Assembly: GCA_034096865.1 (NCBI GenBank)
Contig: JAWQFJ010014436.1
Span: 1-10,617, forward strand
Origin: Theodoxus fluviatilis
Lineage: Eukaryota > Mollusca > Gastropoda > Cycloneritida > Neritidae
DNA length: 10,617 nt
Direction of reading: 5' to 3'
Part shown: one piece after another, positions 1 to 7,300 of the stretch
Numbering within the stretch: position 1 is the first letter of the stretch
Layout of the letters: every line of letters starts with the position of its first letter
Position numbers and translations under genes: made by a program
Notes under the pieces: generated by a model
What the model saw: the letters and a program-made list of their open reading frames with translations, nothing else
Told to the model about the DNA's origin: nothing
The model's database searches: none

Positions 1-8
1 GGGGGATG

Positions 9-39
9 TCAGCAAGGCACGCACAGTTGGGGCCCCTGC
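9..39 (-). CDS. Candidate terminal exon of the Kazal inhibitor (tentative)
   Basis: On the minus strand a CTCCAG acceptor ends at position 40. A CT-rich tract (about 60-165) lies upstream of it. From 39 the phase-2 frame of exon 3 continues as K-Q-G-P-Q-L-C-V-P-C and then TGA (11-9), which would give a 110-residue protein and supply a sixth cysteine. Against this, the cysteine 5 to 6 spacing would be 6 or 9, not the 16 seen in domain 1. A second AG four bases on (36-38) is also in use range: it shifts the frame and stays open to the window edge as K-G-P-N-C-A-C-L-A-D, echoing the Cys-x-Cys link between domains 1 and 2. The real last exon may lie outside the window. Confidence 0.3.
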
Positions 40-734
40 CTGGAGGCACGCCACAGAATGAGGATGAGAGATCCGAGAGATGATGTATGGCGTTGATAGA
101 GCTGATGAGAGAGATGGAGAGAGGGAGAGAGAGAGACGAGAGAGGGCGAGGTCAGCAAGAGAGCACCGTGGGGCCATGCATGGCATACAAACGGCCCTTT
201 TTTGGCAAGAGTACAAGAACAGATTAGTTTTCGAATTTGTAAAATCTGACGAGTAAACCAAACGCCAACACAAGTTCACTCATATACATTTATTTCCATG
301 ACTATTTATATGTGTTACCGTAACTGCAAAAATATCACATCATTCCTCTACAAAGGCAATGCCAGTTTTGCCTATGGTTTAAAGCAAGAATAATGAATAT
401 TATTGTGGATGATATATATCTCTATTTTCATTCACTTTAGTACTTTAGCCTGTTTTGTCATGCAAGGTCACATGTCTTTGGTTGGACTACGACGTAATAA
501 CCTCATAATCCTGTCAGTGTACCAGTTTGGCAAAAGAAAATTTCACTTGTATCTGTGGTATCAACTCAAATTTACGTAGCTATGAAATGATGTCTCGTTT
601 TTAATACTGGAATTTCACTTAACAAATCGACCTTTTCATATTTATACCGAAAGACTAAATACTGTGGATCGATCCTTGCTCGGGATGACTGCTTTTTTCT
701 TCAGTTTTTAAAATTTAAATAAACAAATGAAAAG
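40..734. other. Intronic or 3' spacer, no gene seen
   Basis: Positions 60-165 are a degenerate purine-rich (GA)n tract; read on the minus strand it is CT-rich and could serve as polypyrimidine sequence upstream of the edge acceptor. From about 180 to 734 the DNA is AT-rich and unique-looking, with stops in all frames. I see no gene or RNA there. Confidence 0.6.
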
Positions 735-1158
735 TGGGGCTCTGTGGCCGAGTGGTTAGCGCGCTGGACCTACAGTCGCTTGCGGCCAGTGGGTACGGCG
801 TTCGAAGCTGCGCGGTTTCCAGAGTTGCATCCTTGAGCAAGATGCTTAACTCGCATTGTTTCTCCCCACCCAGGAGTAAAACCGGGTACCTGTGAGGGCA
901 ATATTGGCAAAAACGTTGTGCGATTAACCCTTGTATGCGGCCAAGCGCCAGCATCGGGTTGGAATACTCCCCAGGGAGCGGAGTTGGTGCTGGTATCTGA
1001 CTGTGCGCGTCTTAAATGTCTGTCACTATGTTTGTTGTGAGGTACCAGTGAGGATTGATGAAGATGCCCAGTGATCAGGGGGTAAAGTGTAAGCGGTTTG
1101 AGACCCAGACAAAGGGTGTAAGTCGCTATAAAAAACCACACCTTTACCTTTACCTTTA
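735..1158 (+). mobile_element. SINE-like element with tRNA-derived head
   Basis: The left end resembles a Leu/Ser-type tRNA: a pol III box A, TGGCCGAGTGG, at 745-755, then a degenerate box B around the TTCGAAG at 801-807. The body contains CCTTGAGCAAG (829-839) and a GGGTACCTG block, motifs I recall from many tRNA-derived metazoan SINEs. The 3' part (about 1075-1130) reads like the GCGGTTTGAGACC and CGCTATAAAAA ends of such elements. It closes with a short CCTTTA tandem tail (about 1141-1158). I found no clear target-site duplication. It sits in intron 3 of the Kazal gene, opposite in orientation to it. Family name not assigned. Confidence 0.6.
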
Positions 1159-1276
1159 TATACATGTATCTGCATCTCTTCATAATGGGTTAGCATCCAA
1201 TCTCCGTACTGTTCTTTTATTGTTAAAAACTACACAGAACTTCACGACTACGACTGCTCAGGACACGCGCACTTAC

Positions 1277-1423
1277 TTGCAAGCCTCCACCTGCAGCATG
1301 CACTGGTTGTCGTAGGTCCTGCCGTCACTGCCACAGGCCAGACGAAGGTCACGGGGGCAAGGTCGCTCGCACGAGCACTGGCCGTCCATGTTGGACATCA
1401 GCTGGTAGCCTTGGCTGGCCAGC
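1277..1423 (-). CDS. Kazal inhibitor exon 3: end of domain 1 and Kazal domain 2, cysteines 1-5
   Basis: This 147-nt exon enters in phase 2 after a CACAG acceptor (1424-1428) preceded by a pyrimidine-rich stretch, and leaves in phase 2 at GTAAGT (1271-1276). It encodes the 16-residue tail and sixth cysteine of domain 1, then [14 protein letters not shown], the signature [11 protein letters not shown], and M-L-Q-V-E-A-C. The predicted P1-P1' bond is Arg76-Asp77, so trypsin-like targets are expected. A second AG six bases into the exon (GCTGGCCAG) could act as an alternative acceptor in the same phase but would start the exon 9 bases later. Domain 2 still needs a sixth cysteine from a downstream exon. 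Confidence 0.9.
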
Positions 1424-1439
1424 CTGTGCAGTGCAAAGG

Positions 1440-2360
1440 AGTGAACGAGAGTGTGAGTGATTGATTGAGTGAGCGAGTGAGCGTGCGAGGAAATTGTGTG
1501 GATGGGTGGATAAATTTGAGCCTAGTGAGTGAGCGATAGTGTGCGCGAACGAGCGAGATGAGTACGTGGGTGGATGGGTAGGTGTGTGCGTGAGTGAGTG
1601 AGTGAGTGAGCGATAGCGTGAGAGAACGAGCGAGATGAGTACGTGGGTGGATGAGTGAATGAGAGTGGGTAAGCGAGTGGACTGATGAGTGGGTGGATGG
1701 ATAGGTGTGTGCGTGAGTGAGTGAGTGAGTGAGTGAGTGAGTGAGTGAGTGAGTGAGTGAGTGAGTGAGTGAGTGAGTGAGTGAGTGAGTGAGTGAGTGA
1801 GTGAGTGAGTGAGTGAGTGAGTGAGTGAGTGAGTGAGTGAGTGAGTGAGTGAGTGAGTGAGTGAGTGAGTGAGTGAGTGAGTGAGTGAGTGAGTGAGTGA
1901 GTGAGTGAGTGAGTGAGTGAGTGAGTGAGTGAGTGAGTGAGTGAGTGAGTGAGTGAGTGAGTGAGTGAGTGAGTGAGTGAGTGAGTGAGTGAGTGAGTGA
2001 GTGAGTGAGTGAGTGAGTGAGTGAGTGAGTGAGTGAGTGAGTGAGTGAGTGAGTGAGTGAGTGAGTGAGTGAGTGAGTGAGTGAGTGAGTGAGTGAGTGA
2101 GTGAGTGAGTGAGTGAGTGAGTGAGTGAGTGCGTGCGTGAGTGAGTGAGTGAGTGAGTGAGTGAGCGAGCGAGCGAGCAAGAGAGCGAGCGAGCGAGGAA
2201 ATTGGGTGGATGGGTGGATAAATTTTAGCCTGAGTGAGTGAGCGATAGTGTGAGCGAACGAGCGAGATGAGTACGTGGGTGAATGAGTGAATGAGAGTGG
2301 GTAAGCGAGTGGACTGATGAGTGGGTGGATGGGTAGGTGTGTGCGCGAGTGAGTGACTGA
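1440..2360. repeat. (GTGA)n satellite filling intron 2, with duplicated flanking blocks
   Basis: Positions 1713-2130 are an uninterrupted GTGA run of about 104 copies, continuing with one GCGT interruption to about 2164. Both sides carry diverged copies of the same longer block. The GAGGAAATT...GGATGGGTGGATAAATTT unit at 1487 recurs at 2195 (offset 708), followed in both by GAGCGATAG, CGAGCGAGATGAGTACG and later GGACTGATGAGTGGG. A third partial copy of the later part begins near 1609. The long open frame across the minus strand (repeating T-H-S-L) exists only because the tetranucleotide lacks stops, and I do not consider it coding. Confidence 0.95.
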
Positions 2361-2494
2361 CAGAAGGAGTGAGGAAGAGAGGGGGTGAGGGAGAAAGTCA
2401 TCAGCAGGGAACAATGAATTACGAAAAAGCATGCTTTCTTTTTTCATCAATGATTTCTTATGTGTCTGAGAACCATACGCTCGCGCACGCACGC

Positions 2495-2702
2495 GTGTGT
2501 TTGACACAGTGTGTGTGTGTGTGTGTGTGTGCGTGCGTGCGCGCGTACATGCTTGAGTGTCAGTCTGTGTGTGTCTGTGTGTGTGTGTCCGTGCGTACGT
2601 GAGTGCGTGCGTGTGTGCGTGCGTGCGTGCGTGAGTGCGTGCGTGAGTGTTGTGTGTGTGTGTGTGCGTCTGTGTATGTGCGTGTGTGTGTGAGTGCGTG
2701 TA

Positions 2703-2744
<42 letters not shown>

Positions 2745-3130
2745 TGTGTGAGAGAGAGAGTGAGTGAGATAGTATTTGTGTGCGTGTGCGCGCGTGCGTG
2801 CATACATGCGTGAATGCTAGCGTGTGTGTGCTTGCGTGCCTGAGTGCCTGTGTGTGTGTGTTCGAGCGCGCACGCGCGCGTGTGTGTATGTGTGCGTGCG
2901 TGAGTGCCTGCATGTGTGTATGTGTGAATGCGTGCGTGCGTGCGTGTGTGCGTGTGCGTGTGCGCGCGTGCGTGCATACATGCGTGAATGCTAGCGTGTG
3001 TGTGCTTGCGTGCCTGAGTGCCTGTGTGTGTGTGTTCGAGCGCGCGCGCGCGTGTGTGTATGTGTGCGTGCGTGAGTGCCTGCATGTGTATACGTGTGAA
3101 TGCGTGTGTGCGTGCGTGTGTGTGTTTGCG
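2495..3130. repeat. GT-rich tandem array with a 174 bp duplicated unit
   Basis: This is alternating GT, GC and GTGC sequence, with a pure (TG)n run at about 2706-2741. From about 2780 a 174 bp unit is present twice in tandem; the landmark CATACATGCGTGAATGCTAG is at 2801 and again at 2975, and the copies are nearly identical. The array ends only a few bases from the exon 2 donor (3132-3137), so in the Kazal transcript a CA-rich tract starts directly behind that splice site. The alternating purine-pyrimidine makeup, including GCGCGCGCGCG near 3040, could adopt Z-DNA. Confidence 0.93.
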
Positions 3131-3137
3131 CACTTAC

Positions 3138-3249
3138 CTGCAGGCGTCGGCCTTCATCATGCACTCGTCGCCGTAGGTCTTGGTGAAGGTGGCGCAGGTG
3201 GGGTTCTCGATCAGCTGGCACGCTCGCAGGCACTCGTCGGCTCCCAGCA
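3138..3249 (-). CDS. Kazal inhibitor exon 2: Kazal domain 1, cysteines 1-5
   Basis: This 112-nt exon enters in phase 1 after a CTGCAG acceptor (3250-3255) and leaves in phase 2 at a GTAAGT donor (3132-3137). It encodes the end of the signal peptide (L-G-A) and then A-D-E-C-L-R-A-C-Q-L-I-E-N-P-T-C, a segment ending T-Y-G-D-E-C, and M-M-K-A-D-A-C. The predicted P1-P1' bond is Leu27-Ile28. The usual C-G-S-D-G after cysteine 3 is replaced by C-A-T-F-T-K, so this is a diverged Kazal domain with cysteine spacing kept. The exon stops one codon after cysteine 5, as exon 3 does. Reading past the donor gives an immediate in-frame TAA. Confidence 0.88.
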
Positions 3250-4546
3250 CTGCAGTCAGCATGGCAGTCTTCAATCACGCACCTTCTCTGCAGAGCGGCG
3301 TTGTGTATGAATTGATCCAAATGTGATTTAAGTTTCATTTTCTATAGACTAACCCCGAAACATTTGATGTCAAATAGTTTCTCTAGAAGTTGATTTTATT
3401 TTCATTGATGCCATAAACTTGGCCCCCTGTGGACTGGGGGTAAGAATGGACCCCCTGTGGACTGGGGTGAGAAGAGACACGCCGCCTCCCTCCCGAAGCG
3501 ATTCGTCAAAGGTGAATAACTAGGAAAATCGTGCCTTGGCTTTATCTTGCTGTAACTAGTTTGAGAGATTTCGTGATTAATGGCCTTATATAGCCTACAA
3601 AGGTTAATGGGGCGTAAAACTAAATAAATCCCTCCCTGCCTCCCTCTCAGACCTTGTTAGCAAGTGAATCAGACAACGTTTCACTGAATAATGCAGGCGT
3701 ATTCCCGATACGTGACCGTGCAAGAGACACAAGGCCAAGGTCGGCAAACCAGTTTTGGAGCGAACACTGAGAAAAGTCATCTGCGCACTACGTTACGTCA
3801 GAGCTTCTCTGAACTTTACAAAACTAAATTTTAAAAAGAGAAATAGTTCCTATAAGAACGTGCTGTTTTCTATTAAATATGCGATAATGAACAAATAATA
3901 TGGTGGCTGAAACATCTCATTTTGTCAATGTCTGGACTTAAACCTTGCTTCCTCAAACACAGTCACATAATTATCTTCGTTGATCTCAAGAAGTTTCGTT
4001 CTAATTCCCGCGAGGGCGCCGAGCTAGGTGTAGACTAGATGCTTGGCGCGTTTGTTAGGCCCAAAATCTCGAGAGAATTGCGAGGGTTAGGCGTTGCCTA
4101 CGTTCCTCGCTCATAAGGATACACTCGCTGCGAAACGGGAGGCCAAGCTAGGTACAGACTGCTTGGAACATTGACTCCACGATGAACCAAACTCGGAAAC
4201 TAAGATACTGCGTACATAGCCTGAAGTTTGTAAGACCTCCAGGCGTCAGGGGTAGGTTTATAACATGAAATGAAATAAAACATCCTGCGAGCAATGAAGA
4301 AAAGGTTCATACCTTCTCCTTTATCTGTTTGCTAAATGGTGGAAGAACAGATCAATGTACGAAATTTCGCGGTAAAGAGTGCCGCACTTCAAGCCGAAAG
4401 GGGAGTTTACATTTTTCGAGAATTCATGAAGATTATAGAATCATATCTGTCTCCCATGAGAGTCCCCGGTCCATTTTTACACCACTTTCAGTCAGTCGTT
4501 TGTTCTCAGCTGAGCTGGATATACTCACAAAACTCCCACTACTTAC
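3250..4546. other. Intron 1 of the Kazal gene
   Basis: This 1297 bp intron is mostly unique sequence without a recognisable gene. It holds two short repeats. One is a 17 bp motif, CCCCCTGTGGACTGGGG, at 3423 and 3451 (period 28). The other is an imperfect pair, GCCRAGCTAGGTRYAGACT followed by GCTTGG, at about 4018-4046 and 4142-4166. Plus-strand open frames at 4329-4767 overlap exon 1 antisense and show no family features, so I leave them out. Confidence 0.7.
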
Positions 4547-4589
4547 CAGCGATGGCAAGAGCCAGAACGATGACGGCAGACTTCATCAT
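4547..4589 (-). CDS. Kazal inhibitor exon 1: start codon and signal peptide
   Basis: This 43-nt coding exon starts at an ATG (4589-4587) immediately followed by a second ATG (4586-4584); both have A at -3, so either could start. It encodes M-M-K-S followed by a hydrophobic stretch V-I-V-L-A-L-A-I-A, a typical short eukaryotic signal peptide. The exon ends in phase 1 at a consensus GTAAGT donor (4541-4546). Its last base completes a Val codon with exon 2, and L-G-A follows, giving a likely signal peptidase cut just before Asp19. The 5'UTR of roughly 80 nt runs back toward the TATA box at 4697-4702. Confidence 0.85.
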
Positions 4590-4696
4590 GATGATGGGTT
4601 CAGGGAAGGAGGAGGCGAATGCAAGCCTGAAGAAGCTGGGAATCTCGAGGATGCTCCGATGGAGATCTGGTGCTGGAATCACAGTAACGTCCCCTT

Positions 4697-4702
4697 CTTA
4701 TA
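4697..4702 (-). promoter_or_regulatory. TATA box of the Kazal inhibitor gene
   Basis: The minus strand reads GAGTATAAGAAGG here, with TATAAG at 4702-4697. It lies 108 bp upstream of the start codon. An initiator-like CCAGATC at 4670-4664 (A at 4668) is about 34 bp downstream, so transcription probably starts near 4665-4675, leaving a 5'UTR of about 80 nt with no upstream ATG seen in that stretch. Assignment is by position and motif only. Confidence 0.65.
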
Positions 4703-4794
4703 CTCTCGTGTCTGGGTTCCTCGGTGAGGAGGATTTACTGCCCACTCCATGGAGGGCCCGGCTGTGACGCGCATAGAGAGTGGGCGCTGACTGC

Positions 4795-4802
4795 ATGCAA
4801 AT
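4795..4802. promoter_or_regulatory. Octamer-like motif (POU-factor type) upstream of the TATA box
   Basis: ATGCAAAT, the classic octamer recognised by POU-domain factors, occurs about 95 bp upstream of the TATA box. It is an exact 8-base match in a plausible promoter position, but chance occurrence cannot be excluded. Confidence 0.3.
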
Positions 4803-5054
4803 AACGCAGCGTGCGCGCGAACAGTCCGAGGTAAATCACTGCTCTTGGAGCTGACGTTTTGTTCCAGCTGGTGCCAGGCCTGTTCATCCGATTTTGGAGA
4901 ACTCTTGTGATTTACAGACCTCAGGCCACCCGACCTGTGGTGTATTATCTGCTAGATTTGGCTTTGAAAATGAGTCGCAATGGCGCATAAGAAACACTTT
5001 TTCCCCGTGCAGAAAAGTTCGTTTGCTACCACCATAACATTTTATTGTAGTTGT

Positions 5055-5096
5055 CGCCATGACGATCATGATGAGGATGATGACAGTGATAATGAC

Positions 5097-5166
<70 letters not shown>

Positions 5167-5221
5167 GATCGTCATCGTCGTCATCACCAGTCATCATCAT
5201 CGTCGTCGTCGTCGTCGTCGC
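5055..5221. repeat. (GAT)n then (GTC/ATC)n quasi-palindromic microsatellite
   Basis: About 23 uninterrupted GAT units (near 5095-5165) are followed at once by TCATCGTCGTC-type repeats to 5221. Because ATC and GTC units pair with GAT and GAC units, the two halves can fold on each other. The tract lies about 400-500 bp upstream of the Kazal gene promoter. The poly-aspartate reading frame over it is a repeat artefact. Confidence 0.9.
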
Positions 5222-5501
5222 CTTAATCGTCAGAGTCATCGCTGTTGGTGTTTTTTGCTATTATTGTTTTACAGTAACCGCTGTTGTTTTTGTGTTTGTT
5301 GTTGTTTGTAATTGTTGTGTTTGATGTTCTTGCTGAAGGAAGATGATATGCATTCATATTGCATTCTATATGAAATAAAAAAGAGAGCGGGGAAACAAAA
5401 AAGAAGAGAGGATCCTTTGAAGATTACAGCGACTCATCATGGCTCCTCTGTATTCAGGTATACCCTTTTCATGTACCACAGTGGAGCATTAGACACGCAT
5501 A

Positions 5502-5809
5502 CTCCTCCTCCTCCTCCTCCTCCTCCTCCTCCTCCTCCTCCTCCTCCTCCTCCTCCTCCTCCTCCTCCTCCTCCTCCTCCTCCTTCTCCTCCTCCTCCTC
5601 CTCCTCCTTCTCTTCCCCCTCCTCCTTATCTTCCCTCTTCCTCCTCCTCCGCTTCATCCTCCTCCTCCTCCCCCTACCCCTCCTCCTCCTTATCCTACCC
5701 CTCCCCCCCCTCCTCCTCCTCCTCCTCCTCCCTCCTCCTCCTCCTCCTCCTCCTCCTCCTCCTCCTCCTCCTCCACCTCCTCCTCCTCCTCCTCCTCCTC
5801 TACCTCCTT
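5502..5809. repeat. (TCC)n polypyrimidine/polypurine tract
   Basis: Positions 5502-5583 are a pure TCC repeat, followed by an interrupted TCC/CT/CCC pyrimidine-only stretch and further pure runs to about 5809. There are almost no purines on the plus strand over roughly 300 bp. The minus strand is (GGA)n. Proline-rich, glutamate-rich and glycine/arginine-rich frames over it are artefacts. Confidence 0.95.
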
Positions 5810-5819
5810 TCAAGAGGAT

Positions 5820-6732
5820 AGGCTGATTTAACAAAATGTGAGAACAAATCTTGAGAAGGGACGGTATAAATCTGTCTTCAATAGCTTACTATCTGTACCT
5901 AGCGTGTGATGTAACACAGCAATGATTTAGCACGTTTTTGCTAACTTGTCAGAGCTCAAAGTCTGTAAGGTACTGGAATATCGTTAAGATCTTATCAGTA
6001 TTACTTTAATATAAAATTGGAACACATTGCGCACATTAGCATATATTATCATTTCGAAAAAGTATTTGAAAATATTCTTTGAAAAAATAAAACCTTCTTT
6101 GTTAAAGGTGGTTGCATTTCTCTTTGAACAGCAATATTATAACGAACTGTGAACATAAAGGAACTCCAAAATTTTCAACCCAACATCTCTGAAGTACATT
6201 ACTTGGCTGAATATTTGCTTCGCTATAGAACATCACATTTCGCTAAAATGATCAATGTGAAAAGTTCGAAGCTGGATTACAAAAATGAAGCTTTGAGTAG
6301 CAAATTTGTTGCATTTACTTGAAAACATGTTGAAGTCCTGTTCAAACAGAAGTGGATGACGGGAGAAGCAGGCACTATGATAACCAATCTCCATAAATCT
6401 CGCCTATTTGCTAGTCTGCTCTTTCCGGTCTGTTCGGACATGGCAGAGGTAGGCACGGATATTGGACTATAAACCACTCGTGCACTTTTCCCTTCATCTT
6501 ACTGCGGTCAAACACCGGTGCCTTTTATCTCCATGTCAGACCGGCGTTGACGGCCCGTATGAAGATCTAAAGACGATCCCATTCACTTGCGGTCTTTGCA
6601 ATGCGTATGGCCTAGTCAGCTAGTTAATGCATTCAGTCTTACTGTTTATTCACTTCCTCGCCTTCTGTCCTTTTCGTAGCTCTTACTCAAGTCGTGTAGC
6701 TGTTTTGTCTTGACATTGCCTTCTCTCAAAAA

Positions 6733-6734
<2 letters not shown>
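5820..6734. other. Unassigned spacer
   Basis: This AT-rich stretch has no convincing gene. A 66-codon minus-strand frame at 6277-6477 has no recognisable motif, no flanking splice signals that I can argue for, and is within chance length. I see no RNA gene here. Confidence 0.55.

Positions 6735-6819
<85 letters not shown>
6735..6819. repeat. (CT)n microsatellite
   Basis: About 42 uninterrupted CT units, ending directly in TCCAG. On the plus strand that combination makes a very strong polypyrimidine tract plus 3' splice acceptor for the segment that follows. Confidence 0.97.
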
Positions 6820-6823
<4 letters not shown>

Positions 6824-6824
6824 G

Positions 6825-6959
6825 GCCACTGGGGGATTTTGGACGTGTTGCTCAGAGCTCTGAAGTTTTCTACCGTTAGATCCTCTTCAAATGGCCGGAA
6901 TTTCCCAGATCAGACTCCCAACTTCTCCATAAGTGTGTGCTACATCGCATTCACAGATT
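6825..6959 (+). CDS. Possible unplaced exon of unknown function
   Basis: This 135-nt segment is bounded by an acceptor-like (CT)n-TTCCAG (ending 6824) and a consensus donor GTAAGTAA (from 6960). The frame open across it is phase 1 at both ends, the symmetric type common in extracellular modules. The encoded 45 residues include H-W-G-I-L-D-V-L-L-R-A-L and later N-F-S-I-S-V-C-Y-I-A-F-T-D. I do not recognise a family, and no partner exon is visible nearby on this strand. Random sequence of this length stays open in one frame fairly often, so this is a candidate only. Confidence 0.2.
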
Positions 6960-6965
6960 GTAAGT

Positions 6966-7300
6966 AATGACTGTTTCTAATATTTATATTTGGACCCTAC
7001 AACAGGCCAACGATTTCGTCGCTCTGTGAGCCCCGATGCTTCGTTCAAAATTACCGCGCTGTACAGCTATTTGACCGACCCCGAAAAACTCTTTCCAGTC
7101 GTCAGTTTACGAGAAATTATTATCACCTCTTCACAAGTCTGTGTATCCATTAACTCCTTTTAATCAAAGTTGTTTTAAGATCTTGGTCAGCATTATTGTG
7201 GCACCAACATTTGAACTGCACGAGCGATACTGTTAGGGGCAATGACCTGACCGATATACTCAAAACGACTGTGCTACGATGATCTAGAACCTTCACAACA
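6966..7300. other. Unassigned spacer
   Basis: Nothing recognisable as a gene, RNA or repeat. The sequence is mixed composition with frequent stops and abuts the truncated retrotransposon tail that begins at 7301. Confidence 0.5.

Larger units (their letters stand above)
1277..4589 (-). other. Gene span: secreted Kazal-type serine protease inhibitor (exons 1-3)
   Basis: Joining 4547-4589, 3138-3249 and 1277-1423 on the minus strand gives one continuous frame of 101 residues: a signal peptide, then two Kazal domains. Domain 1 cysteines fall at residues 21, 25, 33, 44, 51 and 68 (spacing 3-7-10-6-16). Domain 2 cysteines are at 70, 74, 82, 93 and 100 (same 3-7-10-6 spacing), with its sixth cysteine in a later exon. 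Domain 2 carries the classic [12 protein letters not shown] signature; domain 1 keeps only T-Y-x-x-E-C. Kazal proteins block serine proteases by presenting a loop whose P1 residue is the second after cysteine 2. That is Leu27 here (chymotrypsin, elastase or subtilisin type) and Arg76 (trypsin type). The product should be exported; a defence, egg-fluid or digestive role is possible but not shown. Splice sites and phases agree at every junction, so I am confident of the gene model up to residue 101. Confidence 0.9.

Noticed and set aside
1398..2807. 469-codon minus-strand open frame rich in T-H-S-L repeats
   Set aside because: It is open only because GTGA/TCAC repeats contain no stops in that frame. 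It crosses the Kazal exon 3 acceptor in the wrong frame and has no family features.
2447..3338. His/Thr/Arg-rich and Val/Cys-rich frames on both strands over the GT array
   Set aside because: Translations of alternating GT/CA repeats. The stretch that overlaps exon 2 at its end is in a different frame from the Kazal domain.
4329..4767. Two overlapping plus-strand frames of 132 and 143 codons
   Set aside because: They run antisense to exon 1, its 5'UTR and the promoter, with no recognisable motif. The minus-strand exon has splice, signal peptide and frame support.
4980..5168. Poly-aspartate frame
   Set aside because: Translation of the (GAT)n microsatellite.
5312..5834. Poly-proline/serine/leucine frame and its antisense glycine/arginine/glutamate frame
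   Set aside because: Translation of the (TCC)n tract in both directions.
6277..6477. 66-codon minus-strand frame
   Set aside because: No motif, no codon or splice support, within chance length.
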